Shown here: positions 14,322 to 22,331 of the stretch, piece after piece
Layout: every line of letters begins with the position of its first letter
Position numbering within the stretch: position 1 is the first letter of the stretch
Assembly (NCBI GenBank): GCA_947570615.1
Contig: CANOVJ010000049.1
Coordinates: 1 to 33,207, forward strand
Origin: an uncultured Lachnospiraceae bacterium
Lineage (GTDB): Bacteria; Bacillota; Clostridia; Lachnospirales; Lachnospiraceae
Direction of reading: 5' to 3'
Length of the DNA: 33,207 nucleotides
Made by a program: the position numbers and the translations under genes
Notes under the pieces: model-generated
What the model was told of the DNA's origin: nothing
The model's input: only the letters and a program-made list of their open reading frames with translations
Database searches by the model: none

Positions 14322-17051
14322 CTATCCTTTAAGCTGCGACAGCCGCATTTTTACCTGCTCCATCATCCGGGTGTATTTCTCCAGTTTTTCCTTCTCCTCG
14401 TCGATCTTGGCCTGCGGCGCTTTGGAGAGGAACCGCTCGTTACCCAGCATCGACTCCGACCGCTTCAGCTCACCCGCAAGACGCTTTTCCTCCTTCTCAA
14501 GGCGCTCGATCTCCTGCCCTGCGTCCACCAGATCCTCGAAGGGGATATAGATGGAGGCGTCCGGGATCACCACCGACACCGCGTCGGCGCTGATTCCCTC
14601 CTTATCCTTCTTAAGCGTTACCTCCGACGCCCCGGCCAGGGACTGGAAGAAAAGCTTCCCCTCCGTAAACGCAGAGAGAATCTCATCCTTATCGCTGACC
14701 ACATACACGCCGGCCCGCCTGGAGGGCGGAACGTTCATCTCCGTGCGCAGGTTGCGGATACCCCGCACGGCCTCCTTGATGATCTGAATCTCCTTTTCCT
14801 CCTTCACAAAGCTCCTTCGCTCCTCAAACTGAGGCCAGCGGGAGACCATGATGGATTCCTCCTGCCCCTGCAGACTTAAGAAGATTTCCTCGGTGATAAA
14901 AGGCATATAGGGATGCAGAAGCTTAAGGGCGTCGATCAGCACATACCTTAACGTCCACAGAGCCGCCTTCCTGCTCTGCGCGTCGTCGGAATTATAGAGT
15001 CTGGGCTTGACCATCTCAATATACCAGTCGCAGAACTCATCCCAGATAAAGTCGTACACCTTCTGCACGGCGATCCCGAGCTCAAAGCTCTCCATGTTGT
15101 CGGTGACCTCCCCCGCCAGCGTGTTGAGCCTGGAGATAATCCACCTGTCTGCCGGCTCCAGTAAAAGCGCGCTGTTTTCCCCGGCGAATACCTGGTCCGG
15201 CGAAATGTCGTCCAGCCAGCGGCCCGGATTTTCAGTATCGCCGGATTTATCCGTGGATTTATCCATATTCATCATGATGAACCGGGAGGCGTTCCAGATC
15301 TTGTTGGCAAAATTCCTGCTGGCCTCCACTCTCTCATAGTAGAAACGCATATCGTTGCCCGGCGCGTTCCCCGTAATCAGGGTCAGGCGCAGAGCGTCCG
15401 CCCCGTACCGGTCGATGATCTCCAGGGGGTCGATGCCGTTGCCCAGAGACTTGCTCATCTTCCGTCCCTGGGAATCCCTCACCAGGCCGTGGAAGAGCAC
15501 TGTCTTAAAGGGCTTTTCCCCCATCTGCTCATAGCCCGAGAAGATCATCCGGATCACCCAGAAAAAGATGATATCGTAGCCTGTCACCAGCACGTCCGTA
15601 GGATAAAAGTAGGAGAGCTCCTCCGTCCTCTCCGGCCATCCCAGAGTGGAGAAGGGCCACAGAGCAGAGGAAAACCAGGTATCCAGGGTGTCCTCATCCT
15701 GCCGCAGATGCACACATCCGCAGGCCGGGCACTTTTCGGGCGCGGCAGGGCTTACCACGATCTCCCCACACGCATCACAGTAGTACGCGGGAATCCGGTG
15801 TCCCCACCAGAGCTGTCTGGAGATACACCAGTCCCGGATATTGTCCGTCCAGTTAAAATATATCTTTTCCATACGGGGCGGGATCAGACGGATCTCTCCG
15901 TTTCTGACCGCCTCCACCGCGGGCCTGATAAGCTCCTCCATCTTCACAAACCACTGCTGTTTGATCATGGGCTCAATGGTGGTTCCGCACCGGTCGTGGG
16001 TTCCCACGTTGTGGGAGTAATCCTCGATCTTAACCAAAAGCCCCATCTGATCAAGCTCCTTCACGATGGCCGCACGGGCCTCGTAGCGGTCCATGCCGCA
16101 GAACCTTCCGCCGTTTTCGTTGATGGTGGCATCGTCGTTTAAGATATTCACCTGGGGCAGGTTATGACGTTTCCCGACCTCAAAGTCGTTGGGGTCGTGG
16201 GCCGGCGTAATCTTCACCACACCGGTTCCAAACTCCATATCCACGTAGGAGTCCGCCACCACGGGAATCTCCCTGTTCACGATGGGAAGCATGAGCTTTT
16301 TCCCGATGAGATCCTGATATCTCTCATCCTCCGGGTTCACGGCCACCGCCGTATCACCCAGCATGGTCTCCGGCCTGGTGGTAGCGAACTCCACAAATCT
16401 TGTGGCGCTCACGCTCCCGTCCTCCTCAATGAGAGGATATCTGATATGCCAGAAGTGGCCCGCCTGTTCGGTATATTCCACCTCCGCATCGGAGATGGAG
16501 GTGTTGCACACAGGGCACCAGTTGATGATCCGGCTCCCCTTGTAGATCCACCCTTTTTCGTGCATCTTGCAGAACACTTCCGTGACCGCCTTATTGCAGC
16601 CCTCGTCCATGGTGAAGCGCTCTCTCCCCCAGTCGCAGGAGGAGCCCAGCTTCTTAAGCTGGCCGATGATGCGCCCGCCGTACTCTCTTTTCCATTCCCA
16701 GGCGCGCTTAAGAAAGCCCTCCCGGCCCAGATCCTCCTTGGAGACGCCCTCCTCCTTCAGCTTCTCAATGATCTTCACCTCGGTGGCGATGCTGGCGTGA
16801 TCCGTCCCCGGCTGCCAGAGGGCATTGTACCCCTGCATCCGCTTAAAACGGATCAGAATATCCTGCATGGTATTGTCCAGCGCATGCCCCATGTGAAGCT
16901 GTCCGGTGATATTCGGAGGGGGGATTACGATGGTAAAGGGCGTCTTCGAGTGATCCACCCCGGCGTGGAAATACCCCTTTTCCATCCAGTTCTGATAAAT
17001 TCTGTCCTCAATTCCTTTCGGATCGTATGTTTTGGCAAGCTCTCTGCTCAT
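14322..17051 (-). CDS. valS: Valyl-tRNA synthetase
   Basis: ValRS charges tRNA-Val in the cytoplasm. The 909-residue class I enzyme carries the HIGH-type motif in [17 protein letters not shown] (about residues 44-60), an editing domain with [19 protein letters not shown], a zinc-type segment [25 protein letters not shown] at residues 531-535 ([17 protein letters not shown]), an anticodon-binding helical domain, and the C-terminal coiled coil typical of bacterial ValRS. Length is normal. AAGGAG precedes the ATG. The upstream gene ends only 38 nt away, leaving no room for a T-box leader directly in front; any tRNA-responsive control would have to lie farther upstream. Confidence 0.97.
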   Translation of the reverse strand: MSRELAKTYDPKGIEDRIYQNWMEKGYFHAGVDHSKTPFTIVIPPPNITGQLHMGHALDNTMQDILIRFKRMQGYNALWQPGTDHASIATEVKIIEKLKEEGVSKEDLGREGFLKRAWEWKREYGGRIIGQLKKLGSSCDWGRERFTMDEGCNKAVTEVFCKMHEKGWIYKGSRIINWCPVCNTSISDAEVEYTEQAGHFWHIRYPLIEEDGSVSATRFVEFATTRPETMLGDTAVAVNPEDERYQDLIGKKLMLPIVNREIPVVADSYVDMEFGTGVVKITPAHDPNDFEVGKRHNLPQVNILNDDATINENGGRFCGMDRYEARAAIVKELDQMGLLVKIEDYSHNVGTHDRCGTTIEPMIKQQWFVKMEELIRPAVEAVRNGEIRLIPPRMEKIYFNWTDNIRDWCISRQLWWGHRIPAYYCDACGEIVVSPAAPEKCPACGCVHLRQDEDTLDTWFSSALWPFSTLGWPERTEELSYFYPTDVLVTGYDIIFFWVIRMIFSGYEQMGEKPFKTVLFHGLVRDSQGRKMSKSLGNGIDPLEIIDRYGADALRLTLITGNAPGNDMRFYYERVEASRNFANKIWNASRFIMMNMDKSTDKSGDTENPGRWLDDISPDQVFAGENSALLLEPADRWIISRLNTLAGEVTDNMESFELGIAVQKVYDFIWDEFCDWYIEMVKPRLYNSDDAQSRKAALWTLRYVLIDALKLLHPYMPFITEEIFLSLQGQEESIMVSRWPQFEERRSFVKEEKEIQIIKEAVRGIRNLRTEMNVPPSRRAGVYVVSDKDEILSAFTEGKLFFQSLAGASEVTLKKDKEGISADAVSVVIPDASIYIPFEDLVDAGQEIERLEKEEKRLAGELKRSESMLGNERFLSKAPQAKIDEEKEKLEKYTRMMEQVKMRLSQLKG

Positions 17052-17089
17052 TTTCTACCGTCTCCTTCTAATGACTCAGATAAAAATCT

Positions 17090-17962
17090 CTATCCAACCG
17101 TGATCCGGTAAGAGGCCTCAAAGGTCTCTCCCGGAGCTGCCTCATTGCCCCACTCCCGCTCCTTCAATTCTCCCGAGAAGCCCTCCCTGTCGCATCTTCC
17201 AAACCAGGGCTCAAGGCAGACAAAGGGGGCCCTGGGGGAGGGCGTCCACACGCCCCACACCGGGCATTCCATGGACACCGTCACATAGGGCGTCTTATCC
17301 GGCCCGCAAAGCGAGATTTCCTTCACCTGATAATCCTCCGGCAGGAGTGTGTCGCAGTCAAAGAGCTCATCCGTGATGGCCAGACAGCCCCCGTCCAGCC
17401 GGAAGGTTTCCTTCTGCCCTGTCACAAGTCCGGCTCCTACCTTCGAGCTGTCAAAGTTCTCCAGGTCGCCGAACTTAAGGTAGCACTCGTTCTTCTTCGT
17501 CCCGTCCTTCAGCGGACAGTTAAAGGCCGGATGTCCCCCGATGGAGAAGCAGAGCGTCTCCTGCCCGGGATTTTCCACCTGCCATTTCACCTCCACGCCC
17601 TGCAAAAACAGCCGATAGCCCAGCCGCAGCGCAAAGGCAAAGGGGTATACCTCTCTGGTCCGGGAATCATCCCGCAGCTCGAACCAGATCTCATCCTGTG
17701 TCCGGCTGACCAGGGTAAACTCCATGTCCCTTGCAAACCCATGCTGTCCCATGGGATAGGTTTTTCCTCCCGTGCGGTACTGCTTCCGGTTCACTGATCC
17801 CACGAAGGGAAAGAGGATTGGCGAGGTCCTTCCCCAGAATGCGGGATCCGCCTGCCACATATACTCCGCTCCCGTATCCAGCCTTCTCAGAGACTTCAGC
17901 TCCGCTCCCAGAGAGTCGATTTTAATTGCGATCTGATCGTTTTTCAGTTCATATACTGCCAT
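17090..17962 (-). CDS. Aldose 1-epimerase-like protein (LacX type)
   Basis: The 290-residue protein has the galactose-mutarotase beta-sandwich pattern: LGAELKSLRRLDTGAEYMWQ near the N-terminus, ILFPFVGSV, YPMGQHGFARD, FSIGGHPAFNCPL (likely substrate-contacting His) and VCLEPWFGRCD (likely catalytic Glu). It fits the LacX-like subgroup better than classical GalM, which is longer. Members are thought to interconvert sugar anomers; the actual sugar is unknown. AAGGAG lies before ATG. It precedes valS by 38 nt and follows an orphan gene by 38 nt, suggesting one transcript, with no metabolic link to its neighbours. Confidence 0.87.
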   Translation of the reverse strand: MAVYELKNDQIAIKIDSLGAELKSLRRLDTGAEYMWQADPAFWGRTSPILFPFVGSVNRKQYRTGGKTYPMGQHGFARDMEFTLVSRTQDEIWFELRDDSRTREVYPFAFALRLGYRLFLQGVEVKWQVENPGQETLCFSIGGHPAFNCPLKDGTKKNECYLKFGDLENFDSSKVGAGLVTGQKETFRLDGGCLAITDELFDCDTLLPEDYQVKEISLCGPDKTPYVTVSMECPVWGVWTPSPRAPFVCLEPWFGRCDREGFSGELKEREWGNEAAPGETFEASYRITVG

Positions 17963-18000
17963 ATTCCGCTCCTTATCCGCACGGGCCCTTTCGCCTGTGC

Positions 18001-18642
18001 TCAGTCTGTGTGGTCGTAGAGAGGACAGCCTGTCTTTTTCTCAAAACGCTTTGCCCAGAACTTTGTACAGTAAAAAATAATGCATTCCTGATACCCGTCG
18101 CTCATGAAAAACAGCCGTTTGGGATTTCCCGTCAGCACCAGCGCTTCGTTCAGGTAATCCAGCATCCCCATATCAAACCAGTCATAATTTCCCCTGGCCG
18201 TGTAAAGACACTCCCGTCCGTCCAGCAGAAAACGCACGATCCTTGTCTCCCGCCCTGTGGGGTACTCCACCCCGCCGGCCTCCTCGCTGACCTGGGTGAT
18301 CTCGAACTCCTCCTCGCTGACCTGGGTGATCTCGAACTCCTCCCCGCTGATGGCCTGCACGCCCTTCAGAAAAAGGGTATACATCCTGTCAATATCGGAC
18401 ACCTCTGTGTCGAAGCTGTACACCACGTCCGAGGTAGGCGTCCATTCGTGGCTCCGGTAATCGTAATGCCCCACGCCAAGGGCCGACAAAAGCATCGCCG
18501 TCACATTCAGCGAATCCAGCGTCTCATGGGGCATACTCTTAAAGGAACGCTCAAATTCCGCCACGATGCCTTTGGAGACAGGAATCCCCACCTCCTCCAG
18601 CGCGGCGGCGGCTCCTCTTATATTTCTCCAGTTGTTATCCAT
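18001..18642 (-). CDS. Uncharacterised protein with exact 10-residue tandem duplication
   Basis: I do not recognise this 213-residue protein. It is probably soluble and cytoplasmic: no signal peptide and no membrane helix. It begins MDNNWRNIRGAAAALEEVGI, has a conserved-looking YRSHEWTPTSDVVYSFDTEV, and ends with FFMSDGYQECIIFYCTKFWA. An acidic segment at about residues 102-121 consists of EEFEITQVSE twice in a row, from a perfect 30-nt tandem duplication. The ribosome site is weak (AAAGGGG about 12 nt away). Repeat copy C lies directly upstream, and the aldose-epimerase-like gene follows after 38 nt. Confidence 0.7.
   Translation of the reverse strand: MDNNWRNIRGAAAALEEVGIPVSKGIVAEFERSFKSMPHETLDSLNVTAMLLSALGVGHYDYRSHEWTPTSDVVYSFDTEVSDIDRMYTLFLKGVQAISGEEFEITQVSEEEFEITQVSEEAGGVEYPTGRETRIVRFLLDGRECLYTARGNYDWFDMGMLDYLNEALVLTGNPKRLFFMSDGYQECIIFYCTKFWAKRFEKKTGCPLYDHTD
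18279..18338. repeat. Perfect 30-bp tandem duplication inside a coding region
   Basis: Two identical, adjacent 30-nt units (18279-18308 and 18309-18338) begin CCTCCTCGCTGACCTGGGTG and encode EEFEITQVSE on the minus strand. A third partial match (CCTCC-CGCTGA) follows. The lack of any mismatch points to a recent slippage event that kept the frame. Confidence 0.9.
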
Positions 18643-18682
18643 ATGTCTGTCGTCCCCTTTTCCCGAGCCAGCTTATGTAAAT

Positions 18683-18846
18683 CGGGCAGGGAAGATTTAT
18701 CTTCCCCTGCTCGCCGCGCGCCCCATGCGCCGCTTTAGCGGCATACTTCCTCTGCATGGGGCTGCGCAATCGAGTAGGGGAGGATTTTTCCCCTACTCGC
18801 GCGCGGCCCACACGCCGCCTGAGCGGCATATTCCTCTGTGTGGGCC
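18683..18846. repeat. Dispersed hairpin repeat, copy C (four modules)
   Basis: In plus-strand order: simple hairpin 18683-18713; bulged hairpin with outer stem 18720-18728/18754-18762 (GCCCCATGC), inner hairpin 18729-18742 (GCCGC/GCGGC) and unpaired ATACTTCCTCT; simple hairpin 18771-18799 (CGAGTAGGGG); bulged hairpin with outer stem 18805-18813/18838-18846 (GGCCCACAC), inner hairpin 18814-18827 and unpaired ATATTCCTCT. It lies between two minus-strand genes, 41 nt upstream of the 213-residue gene. Confidence 0.85.
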
Positions 18847-18854
18847 TGCGCATA

Positions 18855-18883
18855 AAAGGGCTGCTTAATCTCCTTAAGCAGCC
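18855..18883 (-). terminator. Terminator of the 123-residue orphan gene
   Basis: On the minus strand a 10-bp stem (GGCTGCTTAA with TTAAGCAGCC, 5-nt loop) is followed by CTTTTATG. It lies 6 nt after the gene stop, before repeat copy C. Confidence 0.75.
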
Positions 18884-18889
18884 TTCTCT

Positions 18890-19261
18890 CTACGCAAACA
18901 TATTCATCTGATACGCTTCTGCTGCCCGTTGCATGTGAAATAGATTTCTGTCATACTGCATATCATTCTCCCTGACGTTCTGCCGGGGCTCCCCTGCCGC
19001 ATTCGCCTCCTGCGAGGGCCGCAGCAGTCTTGAGGCGCTCAGCCTCCCGGTCTGCATCTGCATGGCCAGAACATCCGCAAAGCCCACGGTCTGCCCTTTC
19101 CTGAGCGGATTTATGTTTTCGCTCTCTTCGCTCAGGGCCGAAAAGTCCGTCTTCCCGGCGGTCAGATCCTCCCCGATGGAGGAGATCCGGGAAAGGCTTC
19201 CCCGGTTTAAGGTGTTTGTATTAAATAAGTAAGGTCTGAAACTTATGGCTCCCAGATACAT
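18890..19261 (-). CDS. Uncharacterised small protein (123 residues)
   Basis: No family recognised. The start is set by AAGGAG 7 nt before the ATG of MYLGAISFRPYLFNTNTLN; two ATGs farther upstream (19294, 19282) have poorer sites. The protein is Gln/Met/Asn-rich toward the C-terminus (GFADVLAMQMQTGRLSAS, MQYDRNLFHMQRAAEAYQMN) and has no signal peptide. The C-terminal helix loosely recalls flagellar rod or hook-type termini, but no flagellar genes are nearby, so I do not assign that. It is followed directly by a terminator, so it is probably transcribed alone. Confidence 0.65.
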   Translation of the reverse strand: MYLGAISFRPYLFNTNTLNRGSLSRISSIGEDLTAGKTDFSALSEESENINPLRKGQTVGFADVLAMQMQTGRLSASRLLRPSQEANAAGEPRQNVRENDMQYDRNLFHMQRAAEAYQMNMFA

Positions 19262-19387
19262 GACGCTCTCCTTTTCGTCCATTTCTTCCTGCACCTATTA
19301 TAATGGAACAGGCGCACAAAAGCAACAGTTTTAAGTCGCCGCCCCTCGCCGCGCTGCGGAAAAAACAGTGCGGAACCATTTCTTCCC

Positions 19388-19417
19388 TTGCCTTTTACAA
19401 TGTCCCCATCCTATAAT
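19388..19417 (+). promoter_or_regulatory. Candidate promoter of the 341-residue/CD3324-family gene pair
   Basis: TTGCCT (19388-19393), an 18-nt spacer and a perfect TATAAT (19412-19417) lie about 85 nt before the start codon at 19504. Confidence 0.5.
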
Positions 19418-19503
19418 ATGGCAAACGGCTTCTGCCCGGGCGGCGGATCAGGCGGATCCGCCCCGGAGAGGAGCTTTCGGATGCGGGAGGAGAATCGCCA
19501 TAC

Positions 19504-20529
19504 ATGAAAGATACATTTATCACAAACTGGGTAATCGATACTGTAAAAGAAAAATATGCAGACGACATTGCGCTGGTGGTCTCCCACACCACCCTGCGGA
19601 TTGATCCGGACAGGCCGGCCGTCAGTTATTTCGTCCCCATAACCCGGCGGGGGGAGGAATTTGCCCGCACCTTTATTCTCGAGGGGATCGGGTACGATAT
19701 CTGGGGCATTCCCTGGGAGCGGCTGGAGCGGTTCGCCGGGCTGAAGGAGTACAATATTACCGTTCTGGCAGACTCCGAAATCCTCTACGCCAGGACAGAT
19801 GCGGACAGGGCGCGGTTCGAGGAGTTGAAAAAGCGACAGGCGGATCATCTGGCCGACAGGGCACTGATGCGTGTACACGCCCTGGAAGCCTACGGACAGG
19901 CCAAAAATATTTATCTGGAAATGCTTTTTGCCTCGGGCGGCGACGTTAAGGTGGGGGCCGGATACGTGCTGGATTACCTGGCCCGGGCGGTTGCCTTTTC
20001 CAACAACAGCTACTTCAGAAAGTCCCAGACCGATCAGCTCCGGGAGCTTGCGGATATGCCGGATGTGCCCGAAGGCTTTGCGGCGCTTTACTCGGATATC
20101 TTTTTTGAAAAAGACCAGGAGAGACAGAAAAGAGACTGCCACCGGCTGATCTGTCTCACCCGGGACTATCTTGATCAGAGGGCTCCCGCCAGAAAAGACG
20201 CATCTCCCGCCGAACAGAATTATCAGGATCTGGCGGACTGGTACGGCGAGCTTTCCTATACCTTCCTGCGGATCCGGCACTATACAGACGCCGGGGATCC
20301 CGTGAGGGTTTATATGTGGGGAATCTATCTCCAGAGCGAGCTGAATCAGGTGTGCATGGATTTCGGGATCGAAAAAATGGATCTGATGAGCTGTTTTGAC
20401 GCGCAGAACCTTTCCCTGATTGCAGAAAGGGCCAACGAGGCCGAGAGGCTGATCCGGACCGCCATCACCCGGGGCGGCGGCATTATTCACGAGTATGCCT
20501 CCAGAGAGGAATTCCTCAATGAAGTATAA
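19504..20529 (+). CDS. Uncharacterised 341-residue protein
   Basis: I do not recognise a named domain with confidence. The N-terminal third (FITNWVIDTVKEKYADDIAL, YFVPITRRGEEFARTFILEG, DIWGIPWERLERFAGLKEYN, DSEILYARTDADRARFEEL) has the beta-alpha rhythm of a minimal nucleotidyltransferase fold but no clear GS and DxD signature. The rest is helical with many charged residues. It is cytoplasmic by composition. GGAGGAG lies 9 nt before ATG. Its last 11 nt overlap the start of the CD3324-family gene, so the two are translationally coupled and probably work together. Confidence 0.7.
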   Translation: MKDTFITNWVIDTVKEKYADDIALVVSHTTLRIDPDRPAVSYFVPITRRGEEFARTFILEGIGYDIWGIPWERLERFAGLKEYNITVLADSEILYARTDADRARFEELKKRQADHLADRALMRVHALEAYGQAKNIYLEMLFASGGDVKVGAGYVLDYLARAVAFSNNSYFRKSQTDQLRELADMPDVPEGFAALYSDIFFEKDQERQKRDCHRLICLTRDYLDQRAPARKDASPAEQNYQDLADWYGELSYTFLRIRHYTDAGDPVRVYMWGIYLQSELNQVCMDFGIEKMDLMSCFDAQNLSLIAERANEAERLIRTAITRGGGIIHEYASREEFLNEV

Positions 20530-20773
20530 AAATGCCCAGGACATTCTCCCGGATCATCTGCTGAAGGAGCTTCAGCAGTATGTATCCGGCGAGACGCTCT
20601 ACATTCCCAATATCCGGGAGAAAAAATCCTGGGGAGAGTCCTCCGGGGCCAGAGCATATTACAAACAGAGAAACGAACAGATACGCGCCAGATACGGGGA
20701 AGGAGTTCCCATGGAAAATCTGGCGGCGCAGTATCATCTCTCGGTGGATTCCATTCGGAAGATTGTTGGATGA
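20519..20773 (+). CDS. CD3324-family small HTH-like protein
   Basis: The 84-residue protein matches the CD3324-type family I know from Clostridia: MKYKNAQDILPDHLLKELQQ, YVSGETLYIPN, the Trp-Gly-Glu of KKSWGESSGARAYYKQRNEQ, and a C-terminal helix-turn-helix-like LAAQYHLSVDSIRKIVG. It is probably a DNA-binding regulator; its target is unknown. Start at 20519 is chosen from family length and GAGAGGAATT upstream; an earlier in-frame ATG at 20495 lies deep in the preceding gene. Confidence 0.82.
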   Translation: MKYKNAQDILPDHLLKELQQYVSGETLYIPNIREKKSWGESSGARAYYKQRNEQIRARYGEGVPMENLAAQYHLSVDSIRKIVG

Positions 20774-20920
20774 GAAGACGCCGGATGTCAGCCACCGCAT
20801 GGGGCAAAATACAGGTACAGGGTGCGGCGGCGGGATCTATGCGAAGCTTCTCCTGCACGATCCCGTACAGGCCTTCGCTGGAGCGGCATTCCAGTATCAG
20901 GCGATATTGTTACTTTGCTT
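20774..20920. other. Gap between convergent genes at the islet edge
   Basis: GC-rich sequence without stop-free protein-like frames that I trust; one minus-strand frame reads LILECRSSEGLYGIVQEKLR, possibly a gene remnant. Base composition shifts sharply to AT-rich at about 20900. Confidence 0.3.
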
Positions 20921-21937
20921 CTAACTTTCCTCTTCTTCTAAAATATCTTTGACTAACCTTTCCAGTTCTTTTCGGTTGGGTAAATATAACTCATATTTAG
21001 ATACAAATAAATTGCTGTCCATTCCATACGTTGCATACTCCACCAATAATTCATCCTTATTTTTACTTAGTATGATTCCAATCGGCGGATTATCATCCGG
21101 CATATTTTCTTCTATTGCGAAATACCCCATATACATATTCATTTGTCCCATATCTTCATGTTGAACAGAATTTTTCTTTAAGTCTATCAGAACAAAACAC
21201 TTCAAAATCCTATGATAAAATACCAAATCTACACGGTAATGCACATTATTGATTGTTAATGGATATTGTCGTTTTACAAATGTAAAGCCTTTGCCCAATT
21301 CCAACAAAAACTTTTGCAAATTGTCTATAATTTTTTGCTCCAAATCATTTTCACTATATTTCTCCTGCTCCGGAATATTTAAAAATTCCAGTGTATATGT
21401 GCTCTTTACAATATCTTCAGGTCCTTGATATTCGATGCCATTTTGCGCTAACTTTAAAATTCCTTCCTTATCCCTGCTGGAAGCTAATCTCAAAAACAAC
21501 GCTGAATCCATCTGTCTTCGCAATGTTCTGACATTCCAGTTTTCCACAATACATTCTTTTTCATAAAAACTACGCTCTAATTCATCATCAATCTTTATCA
21601 ATTCACATATATGCGACCATGATAATTTGTCAGACACTGTCTGACAATTTGAATATTTCAAATAAAACTTTCTCATATTATTTAGGTTTGGACGACTATA
21701 TCCTTTTCCCAAACGTAATGTCAGCTCCTTTGATATTGAGGAGAGCAAATTTTTTCCATACGCTGCTTTCGCATTTCCATCCTGTTCAAATTCAACAATA
21801 TATTTTCCAATGCTCCAGTAAGTCACCGTCATCACTTTATTTATTGATGTCGCCAATTCATTTTTTGATGCATTTACCAATGCTTCAATATCCGAAATTA
21901 TTTTTTCAAAACCCGAATTTTTTACCAATTCATCCAT
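20921..21937 (-). CDS. YhcG-type PD-(D/E)XK nuclease-domain protein (DUF1016)
   Basis: The 338-residue protein fits the YhcG family. The N-terminal DUF1016 part has YWSIGKYIVEFEQDG, LSSISKELTLRLGKGYSRPN, LNNMRKFYLKY and LSWSHICELIKIDD. The C-terminal PD-(D/E)XK-type domain has FTFVKRQYPLTINNVHYRVD followed by LVFYHRILKCFVLIDLK; the D...(x)DLK pattern supplies the catalytic-type residues. Members are often linked to mobile DNA and restriction loci; the substrate is unproven. AAAGGAAA precedes ATG. The gene is much more AT-rich than its neighbours, indicating transfer. A 21-bp palindrome lies inside the gene (21627-21647), encoding CQTVSDK, and again just upstream of the start. Confidence 0.85.
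   Translation of the reverse strand: MDELVKNSGFEKIISDIEALVNASKNELATSINKVMTVTYWSIGKYIVEFEQDGNAKAAYGKNLLSSISKELTLRLGKGYSRPNLNNMRKFYLKYSNCQTVSDKLSWSHICELIKIDDELERSFYEKECIVENWNVRTLRRQMDSALFLRLASSRDKEGILKLAQNGIEYQGPEDIVKSTYTLEFLNIPEQEKYSENDLEQKIIDNLQKFLLELGKGFTFVKRQYPLTINNVHYRVDLVFYHRILKCFVLIDLKKNSVQHEDMGQMNMYMGYFAIEENMPDDNPPIGIILSKNKDELLVEYATYGMDSNLFVSKYELYLPNRKELERLVKDILEEEES
21627..21647. repeat. Palindrome inside the YhcG-type gene
   Basis: Arms TTGTCAGACA and TGTCTGACAA flank a central C. It is identical over 21 bp to the copy at 21956-21976 and is translated as part of CQTVSDK. Confidence 0.95.
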
Positions 21938-21953
21938 AGCATTTCCTTTCTAA

Positions 21954-21978
21954 ATTTGTCAGACACTGTCTGACAAAT
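21954..21978. promoter_or_regulatory. Operator-like palindrome upstream of the YhcG-type gene
   Basis: A perfect 25-bp palindrome (21-bp core 21956-21976 plus two more base pairs each side) lies 17 nt before the start codon, where a bound protein would block transcription or where an RNA hairpin would precede the ribosome site. The 21-bp core recurs inside the gene. Confidence 0.6.
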
Positions 21979-21996
21979 CACACATTATTTTTTCAT

Positions 21997-22077
21997 TCAT
22001 GCCGTATACCGGGCCAGCTCCTCCTGCGTAATTTTCAATTCTTTCCTGATATGTTTAATTATCTCACTAATATACAT
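21997..22077 (-). pseudogene. Truncated XRE-type helix-turn-helix regulator
   Basis: A 26-residue frame starts MYISEIIKHIRKELKITQEE and continues LARYTA before a stop. The IRKELKITQEELAR segment is the beginning of an XRE-family HTH; the recognition helix and everything after are missing. GGAGGA lies 9 nt before ATG and a promoter candidate lies upstream, so it reads as a gene start cut off by a rearrangement. XRE-type HTH proteins are common partners of YhcG-type genes. It could instead be a short leader peptide. Confidence 0.55.
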
Positions 22078-22331
22078 ATGTCCATTCCTCCATAACAAAA
22101 TATAACGTATGCTATAGCATTTTTCAATATCTTATGTCATATGTTTACGTCTTTTTCATTATAATATCCTTAGATTTCATAGTGAAAAAGCAGCCTTTCA
22201 ATACATTGATTTCCATTCCGAGCCAGTCAGATTTATACACCATTTTCGGTGCCAATTTTTCTTCAAACTACACCATTCTGCGATAAGTTATGATACTTTC
22301 TTTTCCCTGTTTCACATTTGTTTCAGTAACC
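22078..22331. other. AT-rich intergenic stretch
   Basis: No intact gene seen. A minus-strand frame reads MVYKSDWLGMEINVLKG over 32 residues without a ribosome site, possibly a remnant. The stretch contains the promoter candidate at 22158-22186. Confidence 0.4.
22158..22186 (-). promoter_or_regulatory. Candidate promoter of the islet genes
   Basis: On the minus strand TTCACT (22186-22181), a 17-nt spacer and a perfect TATAAT (22163-22158) lie about 80 nt before the truncated XRE start and may also serve the YhcG-type gene. Confidence 0.5.

Noticed and set aside
17052-17089. T-box leader for valS
   Set aside because: Only 38 nt separate valS from the preceding gene, and I see no T-box antiterminator core there.
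16164-17111. 315-codon plus-strand frame opposite valS
   Set aside because: valS is unambiguous with all its motifs; the antisense frame has no ribosome site or domain.
18683-18846. CRISPR array
   Set aside because: Repeats are palindromic modules of unequal spacing without unique spacers, and no cas gene is nearby.
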